DNA of 64,000 bases, taken from JANXXV01 sp038230275 (GTDB lineage: Bacteria; Acidobacteriota; Terriglobia; Bryobacterales; Bryobacteraceae). The notes beneath the pieces are model-generated. The model saw only the letters and a program-made list of their open reading frames with translations. It was not told the origin of the DNA and made no database searches. This document shows positions 8,646 through 16,788 of this stretch, piece after piece. Within the stretch, counting starts at the first letter, position 1; every line of letters begins with the position of its first letter. The translations under genes were made by a program, and so were the position numbers. The stretch is from positions 9,946-73,945 of the forward strand of contig JBBRNO010000019.1 in the NCBI GenBank assembly GCA_038230275.1, read 5' to 3'.

Positions 8646-9884
8646 ATGAATCGCCGAGCCTTTCTTAACGCATGTCTGGGTGCCGCGGGCGCCATCACAC
8701 TGGCCGACCGCGCGGACGCCGCAGGATTGCCCAAGACAAAGATCACACGCATCCGCTACTACAAAACCCCCACTGATGCGGCAGGCCGGCCCAACACCAG
8801 GCAACCGCTCTTTAACCAGAGCACCAACGTGGTTCTGGTGGAGACGGATTCGGGACTGATTGGCGTCGGTGAGGGCGGCGCCGGGGACACCATGGAGCAG
8901 TGTGCCGGTCTGCTGATCGGCGAAGACCCTTTCCGCACCGATCGCTTATGGCAGTCAATGTACCGCGCCTATTTCTACCCCGCCGGCCGCGAGAAAGTGC
9001 ATGCCTTGGGCGCGCTGGACGTCGCACTGTGGGATTTGAAAGGCAAGGCGCTGGGCGTGCCAGTCTACCAACTGCTCGGCGGCCAATCCCGCGATTACGT
9101 GGAATGCTATTCCACCGGCTACCCTGCCAAGGGAACTCCGAAAGAGGTCGCGAAGATCTGTGTGGATGCGGGCTATCGCGCCTATCGCATTTCCACTGAC
9201 ACTAGTGGCCCGGTGGTCGATCGTTTTGACAATGTGAAGCGCGTCTACGAAATGTGCCAGCAGGTTCGTGAGGGTGTTGGCAAGGATGGCGGATGGTGCA
9301 TCGACTTCCACACCGAGCTCGACATGCCGGACGCAGTGGCGCTGGCAAACATGATCGAACCGCTTCGGCCCTACTTCGTGGAAGATCTTGTGCGCAGTGA
9401 GAATCCAGGCGTCTACCGTACGCTACGGCGTCAGGTGAAGGTGCCCATCGCGGTGGGGGAACAGTTCGGGCCGAAGTGGGATTGGAACGAATTGATTGAA
9501 AATCAGTTGATCGATTACGCCCGCGCGACAATCCCCAACGTCGGCGGCATCACCGAGTTCCAGAAAATTGCGGCCATGTGCGAGACGCATTACGTGGGGT
9601 TGGTGCCGCACTTCACCGGGCCCATCTCAGAGGCGGCAATGGTGCACTGCTGCGCTGCGTTTTCGGGACCGGCGCTGATGGAAATGGTCATGGGCGGTAC
9701 GCGGCCATGGCCTTATCTGAATCACAGTTACGACCTGAAGAACGGAAAGTTGTGGCCGAATGAACGCCCGGGCCTCGGTGTGGAAGTGGACACCGCCAAA
9801 CTGCAAATGATCGGCGATCATAAGGATCGTTACGAACTGACGCCAATGCTACGGCGGCCGGATGGCTCGTACACGAACTGGTAA
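8646..9884 (+). CDS. enolase-superfamily sugar acid dehydratase-like protein with leader
   Basis: This 412-residue member of the mandelate racemase/muconate lactonizing family carries a twin-arginine-like leader (MNRRAFLNACLGAAGAITLADRADA). The barrel domain shows the three metal ligands expected of the superfamily: D220 (DFHTELD), E246 (VEDLV) and E272 (GEQFG). Later comes a conserved VPHFTGP. The arrangement resembles galactonate/mannonate-type sugar-acid dehydratases, but substrate residues cannot be assigned by reading. Export of such an enzyme is common in Acidobacteria and Planctomycetes. The lactonase gene 115 bases upstream on the same strand could supply a sugar acid; this link is inference. 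Confidence 0.88.
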   Translation: MNRRAFLNACLGAAGAITLADRADAAGLPKTKITRIRYYKTPTDAAGRPNTRQPLFNQSTNVVLVETDSGLIGVGEGGAGDTMEQCAGLLIGEDPFRTDRLWQSMYRAYFYPAGREKVHALGALDVALWDLKGKALGVPVYQLLGGQSRDYVECYSTGYPAKGTPKEVAKICVDAGYRAYRISTDTSGPVVDRFDNVKRVYEMCQQVREGVGKDGGWCIDFHTELDMPDAVALANMIEPLRPYFVEDLVRSENPGVYRTLRRQVKVPIAVGEQFGPKWDWNELIENQLIDYARATIPNVGGITEFQKIAAMCETHYVGLVPHFTGPISEAAMVHCCAAFSGPALMEMVMGGTRPWPYLNHSYDLKNGKLWPNERPGLGVEVDTAKLQMIGDHKDRYELTPMLRRPDGSYTNW

Positions 9885-10062
9885 AGGGTGCCTGTCCAGC
9901 TTTTAGCTTTACCCGTTTCACGCCGTGCCATAACTCCGATTAACCGTCAAGCACCCTGCCAAGCCGCGCGGTTGCTCCTGATACGAAGGCCTACATCCAC
10001 TTTTTCGATTCCGCCAAACCCTGTAACGATTGCGCCACCGTCCGTTTGAAAGTGAAGACACT

Positions 10063-10214
10063 AGTGTACTGTCCGGCGAATAACCGGACACAAGAAACGG
10101 CTTGCTCACGCACGCGGCTCGGTCTCGAACTTGTTGCTGCAACAGTTGTTTCCGAGCCGCGACTGTGGAGGAGCGGTTTCCAATAGTGTCCACCCAATTC
10201 GCGGACACTACACT
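10063..10214. mobile_element. MITE-like element with ~19-bp terminal inverted repeats
   Basis: The left end AGTGTACTGTCCGGCGAAT (10063-10081) matches the reverse complement of the right end, AGTGTAGTGTCCGCGAATT (10214-10196), apart from one mismatch, a one-base indel and the last base. Each end also folds on itself: TGTCCGG/CCGGACA (10070-10076 with 10084-10090) on the left, and TAGTGTCC/GGACACTA (10184-10191 with 10203-10210) on the right. The interior contains a 10-bp stem CGCGGCTCGG/CCGAGCCGCG (10113-10122 with 10152-10161) and a 31-bp repeat seen again at 19424. It has no coding capacity. No target duplication is obvious, so insertion is inferred. Confidence 0.6.
10148..10178 (+). repeat. 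interspersed 31-bp repeat, copy 1
   Basis: This repeat begins GTTTCCGAGCCGCGAC and continues to GCGGTT. It matches 27 of 31 bases with the copy at 19424-19454. It forms one arm of a hairpin with the upstream CGCGGCTCGG. Intergenic placement of both copies suggests a dispersed REP-like family. Confidence 0.7.
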
Positions 10215-10515
10215 GCAGGCCGAACACCGCGTCATCGACAAACGGATCCCGGAAGATACGTTTGATTTCTTTGAGTAGAAGAACGTCAAGTACGGCTTGA
10301 GCGAGGGGAACTTCTTCTTAGGATGGAAGTGGCCAGGCCGGTGCCGATTTCGCTCGGGAGATGGCCAGCAACTTAGTCTTCATCGGGCGCGTGTGGGTCA
10401 TGTGGAGGACGAAGGTCCGGGTGACGGTGGGAACTCAGGACGAAATGAACAAGTTCAAAGCCGCCTACGAAAAAGTCACGGCAGAGTCTAAGCGCAAAGG
10501 AGGGCCGGTGAAGTC

Positions 10516-11718
10516 TTACGCATTCACTGTGGGCCGGGTAGACTTTGAGCTACAGGCTTTCAGCCATCGATTCCCCGGTTCTTCGACAAATCTAAACACC
10601 AGCGCGGAAGCGAAAAGCACGATTGCGACGTAACCGAACATGCCGAACCAACCCACCGGCTTTTGACCGGTAAGCGCGTGGACGAGCGGTATGTAGGCGA
10701 GCAATAACGGCATGTGCAGTATGTACATGGAATAACTGGCGCCACCGAAGAACACGAGGGGACGAACCGATAAAAATCGGGTAAGCGGACCGCCTCCAAG
10801 CGCGAGTCCTAGGATAATGCATGCGAACAACGGCAGCAGCAGCCCATTGTGCATCAGGGCATGCGGAATCCTCTCAGCGCATCCCAGCACGGCGAGAGAA
10901 CACAACACCGCCGGAATGGAGAGGATATAGCCCCGTCCAACTAGCGGACTCTTTGACTTGACCAGAAAATCGTAAGCACGCGCCATTACGATTCCAATTA
11001 GAAAACTCGGAAGTTGAAGCACCGGGTTAAACCGCAGCAGGAAGGGCCAAAAACCATCGGTTGGAGTTCGGGCGGCGACGGCTGCGAAATCGGGCGAACC
11101 GGACAACACGAATGCGAGCGGAACCGCGAGAGCTACCAACCATAGCAGCAGGTTAGCTTGAACCATCGTCGTCAAGCGGTTTAGTCGCCACAATGCGGGT
11201 CCAAGAAACGGGAAGGAAGCATAGAAAAAAGCCTCATTCGAAAGCGACCACGCTGGTCCGTTCCAGGAAAGCGCGATGCTAGGGATCCAGGACTGAAGTA
11301 GTGTCCAATTCAAGCCGGTAACCGCCAGTTGCTTCGCAAGGACGAACGGGGTAAAGCGGCTCGCAACATCGGTGATGATCGACGGGGCTACCAGCAAGAG
11401 ACCGAGGCAGTAGACGGGGTAAATTCGCGAAACCCGGGCCCAAGCGAATTTTCGAATGCCTGGAGCGCTCCAGTTTCGCGAAATGGGATAGTTGTAGGCG
11501 AGAATAAATCCGGACAAAACAAAAAAGACGCTGACCGCCAGGTAGCCGGTGCGCACCGCTCCGAAAAAAGGCTCTGGCAGCTTCGACACCTGTAAGCGCA
11601 TCATGCCGGCAGGCCCGGACTGATGAAACACAATGACCCACAATGCAAGGAAAAACCGGATGCCAGTCAGAGCCGGAAGCCGATCCTTGGCGGAAATAGT
11701 TTTGTCGGCCATCGCCAT
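10516..11718 (-). CDS. acyltransferase family 3 (OafA/YrhL-type) membrane protein
   Basis: This 400-residue multi-pass membrane acyltransferase begins with the family signature around LPALTGIRFFLALWVIVFHQ, with the conserved catalytic-type His in VFHQ. GYLAVSVFFVLSGFILAYNY and WARVSRIYPVY (RIYP motif) follow. About ten hydrophobic segments are visible. Such enzymes O-acetylate or O-acylate cell-surface glycans, moving acyl groups across the membrane. The acceptor is unknown. It stands alone between two gene-free stretches. The start is ambiguous between M1 and M3. Confidence 0.92.
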   Translation of the reverse strand: MAMADKTISAKDRLPALTGIRFFLALWVIVFHQSGPAGMMRLQVSKLPEPFFGAVRTGYLAVSVFFVLSGFILAYNYPISRNWSAPGIRKFAWARVSRIYPVYCLGLLLVAPSIITDVASRFTPFVLAKQLAVTGLNWTLLQSWIPSIALSWNGPAWSLSNEAFFYASFPFLGPALWRLNRLTTMVQANLLLWLVALAVPLAFVLSGSPDFAAVAARTPTDGFWPFLLRFNPVLQLPSFLIGIVMARAYDFLVKSKSPLVGRGYILSIPAVLCSLAVLGCAERIPHALMHNGLLLPLFACIILGLALGGGPLTRFLSVRPLVFFGGASYSMYILHMPLLLAYIPLVHALTGQKPVGWFGMFGYVAIVLFASALVFRFVEEPGNRWLKACSSKSTRPTVNA

Positions 11719-12073
11719 AATCTATCCTACCGGCAGTAGCTCGGCTTGCTTGTACCGGCACCATTTTCTTCGAATCGATGCCAGGCACGACGCAGACGAC
11801 GGAAATCGGCTTTGCTGTAAGAGCTGATCGGACGGACGCCGCGACAAGTGGTAAATTGGTGCAGCGTCGCACGAACCGCTTCGGTCGCTCCCGCAGAATT
11901 ACGCTGGACCGAGACGTTAGGCGATGACGCGTCGTCCCTGGAAAGCAAGGGGGCGTCTATGCCCCCGTTCTTCCTTTTAGGCACGAGCGAGCGGCAAAGT
12001 AGCAAACACGAGGAAGGGGCGGCCTGCAATCCATTCACGACGTGCCCAAACTTTGCGGCATTTCCATCGTTGG
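11719..12073. other. gene-free stretch between sodA and the acyltransferase gene
   Basis: The 355 bases carry no convincing gene; crossing frames lack motifs. The clearest structure is the GGGGGC/GCCCCC hairpin listed as a terminator. Promoter elements for the acyltransferase gene should lie near 11720-11850 on the minus strand, but I see no consensus match. Confidence 0.5.
11949..11966. terminator. GC-rich hairpin, possible terminator after sodA
   Basis: GGGGGC (11949-11954) and GCCCCC (11961-11966) form a perfect six-base stem with a six-base loop. On the plus strand it is followed by GTTCTTCCTTTT. On the minus strand, the direction of sodA, it is followed by TTGCTTTCC, a weak T-rich tail. 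It lies about 110 bases beyond the sodA stop. Confidence 0.45.
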
Positions 12074-12688
12074 TTAACGGCCCGACGTGAATCGCTTCCC
12101 GGCTTCCTGCCAGTTCACCACGTTCCACCAGGCGCTGATATAGTCCGGCCGCCGGTTCTGATAGTTCAGGTAATAGGCGTGTTCCCAGACGTCCAAGCCA
12201 ATCACCGGATACTTCGCTTCCATAATTGGCGAATCCTGATTCGCTGACGAACTGATCGCCAACTTTCCCGCACCATCCCGTGTCAACCAGGCCCACCCGG
12301 ATCCGAATCGTGTCGTCGCCGCGGCGTTGAACTTCGTCTTGAATTCGTCGAAGCTGCCGAACGTATCAATGATGGCGGCAGAGAGTTCGCCTGTCGGAGC
12401 TCCGCCCGCATTGGGTCCAAGAATCGTCCAGAACAGCGAGTGGTTGCTGTGTCCGCCGCCATTGTTGCGAACGGCCGTGCGGATAGCTTCCGGGACAATC
12501 GCGCAGTTGTCGGCCAGTAATTCTTCCAGAGTTTTGTTGGCCAGTTCCGGCGCGGATTCCAGCGCCTTGTTCAAATTCGTCACATAGGCATTGTGGTGCT
12601 TGCCATGATGAATCTCCATCGTCAATTTGTCGATGTGAGGTACGAGTGCGTCAGTGGGGTACGGGAGCGAGGGTAAAGTAAATGCCAT
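12074..12688 (-). CDS. sodA: superoxide dismutase (Mn-type Fe/Mn family)
   Basis: This 204-residue Fe/Mn superoxide dismutase converts superoxide to hydrogen peroxide and oxygen. Metal ligands are visible at H27 (IHHGKHH), H83 (GGGHSNHSLFW), D166 and H170 (DVWEHAYY). The GGHxNH context and a Gly-rich 77-79 segment favour manganese over iron. No signal peptide is present, so it is cytoplasmic. It lies 22 bases downstream of the gatA stop on the same strand and could be read through from the gat operon. Confidence 0.96.
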   Translation of the reverse strand: MAFTLPSLPYPTDALVPHIDKLTMEIHHGKHHNAYVTNLNKALESAPELANKTLEELLADNCAIVPEAIRTAVRNNGGGHSNHSLFWTILGPNAGGAPTGELSAAIIDTFGSFDEFKTKFNAAATTRFGSGWAWLTRDGAGKLAISSSANQDSPIMEAKYPVIGLDVWEHAYYLNYQNRRPDYISAWWNVVNWQEAGKRFTSGR

Positions 12689-12710
12689 GGTACAGCCATT
12701 ATAGCGGCAG

Positions 12711-14153
12711 TTACGCTGTCACGCCGCCCGCTCTTTCAAACGCCTCGGCAAGCCGGAACATTCCGCTCTCATCGAAATGTTTGGTCAGGATCTGCATCCC
12801 CACTGGCAGGCCGGCCGCGGTATTTCCGCAAGGCACGCTCATGCACGGAATCCCCGCCAGATCTCCAGTAATGGTGTAGATATCGGACAAGTACATCTCC
12901 AATGGATCGTCGAGTTTTTCGCCCAGCCGGAATGCGGGAAAGGGCGAGACAGGCGCGATGATGGCGTCCACCTCAGTGAACGCTCGCGCAAAATCACGGG
13001 CAATCAGCGCACGCACTTTCTGCGCTTTCAGATAATAAGCATCGTAATAACCGGCACTCAAGACATACGTACCAAGCATGATACGGCGTTTGCATTCCGC
13101 GCCGAAGCCTTCTCCGCGCGTGTTGCAGTACATCTCGATCAGCGTCGGGGATGATTCGGACCTCGTCGTATAGCGTACTCCGTCGTAGCGCGCCAGATTG
13201 GAACTAGCCTCGGCGGTGCAGATGATGTAGTAACAGGCAATCGCGTAATCGGTGGTCGGCAGCGTTACCTCGCGCACCTCGCAGCCGAGTTTCTTCAACA
13301 CCTCGACTCCCTTCGCAATCAGATCGCCGGTTTCGCTGGCCAAGCCCTTGAAGTACTCCTTAGGCAGGCCGATCTTCATTCCTTTGACATTCCCGCCCAG
13401 CAGCGCCGCGTAGTCGGGAACCGGCGCCGGGGCAGACGTTGCATCGTTACTGTCGTGTCCGGCAATCGCTCCCAGCAGCGTCGCGGCGTCGCGGACGTTG
13501 CGTGCAAACGGGCCAATATGATCCAGCGAACTGGCAAACGCCACCAAGCCGTATCGGGAGACGCGGCCGTAGGTGGGCGTCACCCCAACAACGCCGCAAA
13601 ACGAAGCGGGCTGGCGAATGGATCCACCTGTGTCGGAGCCCAGCGAAACAACCGCTGTGCCTTGTGCCACGCTGGCCGCCGAACCGCCGCTCGAACCACC
13701 GGGCACACGATCCAGCGCCACCGGATTCCGCACCGGACCGTAGGCCGAATTCTCATTCGAGGAGCCCATGGCGAACTCATCGCAATTCGCCTTACCCACA
13801 ATTACACCGCCTGCCTGCTCCAGCCGGACCACCGCCGTGGCATCGTAGGGCGGAACGTATGTTTCCAGCAATCTCGATCCGCAAGTAGTCCGGACGCCCT
13901 TGGTGGAGATAACGTCCTTGACCGCGATGGGGACGCCTGCCAATGCTCCCAGCGCCTCACCGGCGGCAATCTGCTCGTCGACTTTCCTTGCCGCGGCCAA
14001 GGCACGCTCCGGAGAAAAGCGCAGCATCGCGTTCGTTTTCGGGTTCTCCGCTTCGGCAAACCGCAGCGCCTCGGTGGCAAGCTCGGTGGCACTGAATTTC
14101 CGCGCCGTCAAGCCCGTCTTGATCTGGTGAATCGTGAGAGAAGCAATATCCAT
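12711..14153 (-). CDS. gatA: Asp-tRNA(Asn)/Glu-tRNA(Gln) amidotransferase subunit A
   Basis: This 480-residue amidase-signature protein is the glutaminase subunit of GatCAB, which converts misacylated Glu-tRNA(Gln) or Asp-tRNA(Asn) to the amidated form. The Ser-cisSer-Lys triad is visible: K79 (IAVKD), S154 (PGGSSGG) and S178 (SDTGGSIR). Length and motif spacing match the family well. gatC lies 11 bases upstream in the same operon; gatB is not in the window. Confidence 0.97.
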   Translation of the reverse strand: MDIASLTIHQIKTGLTARKFSATELATEALRFAEAENPKTNAMLRFSPERALAAARKVDEQIAAGEALGALAGVPIAVKDVISTKGVRTTCGSRLLETYVPPYDATAVVRLEQAGGVIVGKANCDEFAMGSSNENSAYGPVRNPVALDRVPGGSSGGSAASVAQGTAVVSLGSDTGGSIRQPASFCGVVGVTPTYGRVSRYGLVAFASSLDHIGPFARNVRDAATLLGAIAGHDSNDATSAPAPVPDYAALLGGNVKGMKIGLPKEYFKGLASETGDLIAKGVEVLKKLGCEVREVTLPTTDYAIACYYIICTAEASSNLARYDGVRYTTRSESSPTLIEMYCNTRGEGFGAECKRRIMLGTYVLSAGYYDAYYLKAQKVRALIARDFARAFTEVDAIIAPVSPFPAFRLGEKLDDPLEMYLSDIYTITGDLAGIPCMSVPCGNTAAGLPVGMQILTKHFDESGMFRLAEAFERAGGVTA

Positions 14154-14164
14154 GTCAGACGTTC

Positions 14165-14464
14165 TTATCTTTCCAGCACCAGAGGAACTTTGTAGTAACC
14201 ATTGCCAGATAGCGGCGCGTTCGCTACCGCCGTTTCACTTCCCAGCGGCGGGCGCACGCGGTCCTCGCGCAGCGTGGCCGTTTCTTCGGCATCGTAAAGC
14301 ACCTGCGCCATCGGATCCACGCCGGTGGTATCCAGCTCGTTGAGTTTGTCGATGTGCGTCAGAATCTCGTCCATGTCGTGAGAAAGCCGCACCACCTCGT
14401 CGTCGGTGAGCGTCAAATTTCCCAGCTTTGCAACCTTTCGAACCTCTTCTTCGGTAATTTTCAA
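14165..14464 (-). CDS. gatC: Asp/Glu-tRNA amidotransferase subunit C, TTG start
   Basis: This 99-residue GatC is the small belt subunit that wraps GatA and GatB. The protein begins MKITEEEVRKVAKLGNLTL, exactly where the family normally starts. The start codon is TTG (14464-14462), overlapping the DUF721 stop as TTGA. AAGGG about eight bases upstream supports the start. The C-terminal LRxDxVxPPL-like segment (LREDRVRPPLG) is typical. gatA follows after 11 bases. Confidence 0.95.
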   Translation of the reverse strand: MKITEEEVRKVAKLGNLTLTDDEVVRLSHDMDEILTHIDKLNELDTTGVDPMAQVLYDAEETATLREDRVRPPLGSETAVANAPLSGNGYYKVPLVLER

Positions 14465-14856
14465 GCGATAGCCCTTTTCCTGGCAGCCTTGTAGAGATTG
14501 CGAAGCACGGGGTCTTTGATTCCTTCCGCGTCATCCGCCGATATCCGTTCATCCGCCGACATCCGTTCTTCCCGTTGTGGAGCCCGCCGTGGAATTGCAA
14601 TGCGGAATTCCAACTCCAGCACCATATGGCGCCCCATCACTTGTTCGATCCGGGCCAGAATTTGTCCTCGCAGGGTAAACAGCTGACGCTGCCAGATGGC
14701 ATCCTCCACTTCGACAACCAGCCGCTCCCGCACCAGCGAAACATTCCCGGTGTGGCTGGCAATCCGCTTCCCTACGGCCTGCGCCCATGCCGCCTGCGCC
14801 AACTGTTCGTCAGTTGCGACTTTCAGTTTTCCCACTACCCGGCCGGCGCGTTCCAT
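14461..14856 (-). CDS. DUF721 (DciA-like) protein
   Basis: This 131-residue DUF721 protein starts at the ATG at 14856 (MERAGRVVGKL). A long upstream in-frame extension is Arg/Pro-rich, overlaps the divergent maf gene, and is rejected. The conserved core includes AWAQAVGKRIASHT and LVVEVEDAIWQRQLFTLRGQIL. DciA, the best-known DUF721 protein, helps load the replicative helicase DnaB where DnaC is absent; short members of the family are less studied. Its stop overlaps the TTG start of gatC. It appears to be first in the operon. Confidence 0.82.
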   Translation of the reverse strand: MERAGRVVGKLKVATDEQLAQAAWAQAVGKRIASHTGNVSLVRERLVVEVEDAIWQRQLFTLRGQILARIEQVMGRHMVLELEFRIAIPRRAPQREERMSADERISADDAEGIKDPVLRNLYKAARKRAIA

Positions 14857-14924
14857 AGTTGTCAGAGGCGTTATTCGAGATTCAGTGTAGCATCCGTTCC
14901 GGACCACTACGCTAGGATGCAAGG

Positions 14925-15506
<582 letters not shown>

Positions 15507-15543
15507 GTCTTAAGGAGGGACCTTTGGCTCCGCGGCGGACCGG

Positions 15544-15954
15544 TTAAAAGCGGAGTTTCGGGTAGCGCTTCTTTAGCCAGGCGACAACGTTTTTAGGCAT
15601 CGGCATGGTGGAGAGACGGCTCTGCCGGACCAGCGCCCAATCGTCAAAAAGTTTGCTGGTTTTCACTTCGGACAAGGTGGTGGGCGGTTCCAATGTAAGG
15701 AGAAAACGCAGGTCGACTACCGCGGATTTCGGATCGTTGGGGTCAGTACGCGGTTCGTTAATCACCTCGGCGAGTCCCACAATCCTCGATTCTCCGCCGC
15801 TATGGTAAATGAAAACACGATCTTTCGGCCGCATGGCACGAACCGCCTGCAAGGCTTGGGGACTCTTGATCCCGTCCCATGTGGTTGTCTTGTCCCGCTC
15901 CAGGTCAGCGATGGAATATACCTGGGGCTCAGATTTTGCAAGGAAGTAGTTCAC
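15544..15954 (-). CDS. EVE domain protein
   Basis: This 136-residue single-domain EVE protein belongs to the PUA-like superfamily. EVE domains are related to YTH readers and bind modified bases in DNA or RNA. Typical features are the N-terminal YFLAKSEPQVYSI, TTWDGIKSPQALQAVRAM and DRVFIYHSGGESRIVGLAEV, and the C-terminal VRQSRLSTMPMP. It faces the polysaccharide export operon divergently across 141 bases. Its cellular target is unknown. EVE proteins are sometimes linked to restriction systems, but none is visible here. Confidence 0.92.
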   Translation of the reverse strand: MNYFLAKSEPQVYSIADLERDKTTTWDGIKSPQALQAVRAMRPKDRVFIYHSGGESRIVGLAEVINEPRTDPNDPKSAVVDLRFLLTLEPPTTLSEVKTSKLFDDWALVRQSRLSTMPMPKNVVAWLKKRYPKLRF

Positions 15955-16095
15955 TCAATAGATCTTAATGAAGTTAACGTGCAACAATCCACTGCGGCCT
16001 CGGTCAAAGCGCATAAGAATGACTGCGGTACACTGAAGATTGAATATTTTCCGTAAAATTGTCGTATGCCCGGCAAGACTGATTGAGGAGTATCG

Positions 16096-16776
16096 ATGCG
16101 AGTAGGAACGACGCGAATTGCGATCTCAGTTTTTCTGATGTTCGTAACTGCTTTCGGGCTTCTGGCTCAGGAGCAAAAAGACAAAACCGCCAAGGACGCT
16201 CCGGAACTTGGCCCGGCAACCAAACCTAATCTTGCGGATAAGGAAGGGAAGACCTCCGCCGATCCCTTGTCGGCGACCCAGGGAATGACGGCGCCGGTGG
16301 ATCCTAATACTTACCGTATCGGTCCCGAAGACGTTTTGTATATTCGCGTATGGAAAGAACCCGAATTTTCCGGTGCGGTGCAGGTCCGTCCCGACGGGAA
16401 GTTTACGCTTCCCGTGGTTGGCGATATCTCCGCGGCCGGTTTGACCCCAGTGGAATTGGCTGCGCGGGTAACGGAAGCCCTGAAAGCCCAGATCCGCGAG
16501 CCCGAAGTGATGGTGGCGCTGCAATCGGTGCAGAGCAAGAAATACTACATCACTGGCGAGGTAAACCGCAGCGGGATATTTCCGTTGGTGATTCCGGTCA
16601 CCGTCCTGGAGGCGCTAACCAACGCCGGCGGCTTTCGCGAATTTGCCAAAAAGAATAAGATCACCATTGTGCGCGGCCAGGAGCGTCTCAAGTTCAACTT
16701 CAATGAAGTCATCAAAGGCAAGAAGCTGGAACAGAACATCGTGGTGAAGGACGGCGACTATATCGTCGTTCCCTAA
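16096..16776 (+). CDS. periplasmic polysaccharide export protein (Wza-like)
   Basis: This 226-residue protein has a signal peptide (about residues 1-24). A polysaccharide biosynthesis/export domain (YRIGPEDVLYIRVWKEPEFSG, about 72-150) is followed by an SLBB domain (KKYYITGEVNRSGIFPL, about 153-225). It lacks a lipobox Cys and the C-terminal outer-membrane helix of Wza, so it is a short export protein. GAGGAG six bases before the ATG is a strong ribosome site. It heads a three-gene operon with a chain-length protein and a tyrosine kinase. Confidence 0.9.
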   Translation: MRVGTTRIAISVFLMFVTAFGLLAQEQKDKTAKDAPELGPATKPNLADKEGKTSADPLSATQGMTAPVDPNTYRIGPEDVLYIRVWKEPEFSGAVQVRPDGKFTLPVVGDISAAGLTPVELAARVTEALKAQIREPEVMVALQSVQSKKYYITGEVNRSGIFPLVIPVTVLEALTNAGGFREFAKKNKITIVRGQERLKFNFNEVIKGKKLEQNIVVKDGDYIVVP

Positions 16777-16788
16777 AGGGTAAGAATT

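Larger units (their letters stand above)
9885..10515. other. gene-free region containing a MITE-like element
   Basis: These 631 bases carry no supportable gene. They hold a 152-bp element with terminal inverted repeats at 10063-10214 (listed separately), several small palindromes including ACACTAGTGT (10058-10067), and a stretch at about 10215-10515 whose frames look like decayed coding sequence without recognisable motifs. The acyltransferase gene ends at its right edge. Confidence 0.6.

Noticed and set aside
10361..10633. Plus-strand 90-residue frame at the end of the acyltransferase gene
   Set aside because: Overlaps the secure acyltransferase 3' end, with no family features.
11727..12296. 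Minus-strand frame across the sodA 3' end
   Set aside because: Overlaps conserved SodA coding sequence in another frame; the gene-free part has shadow composition.
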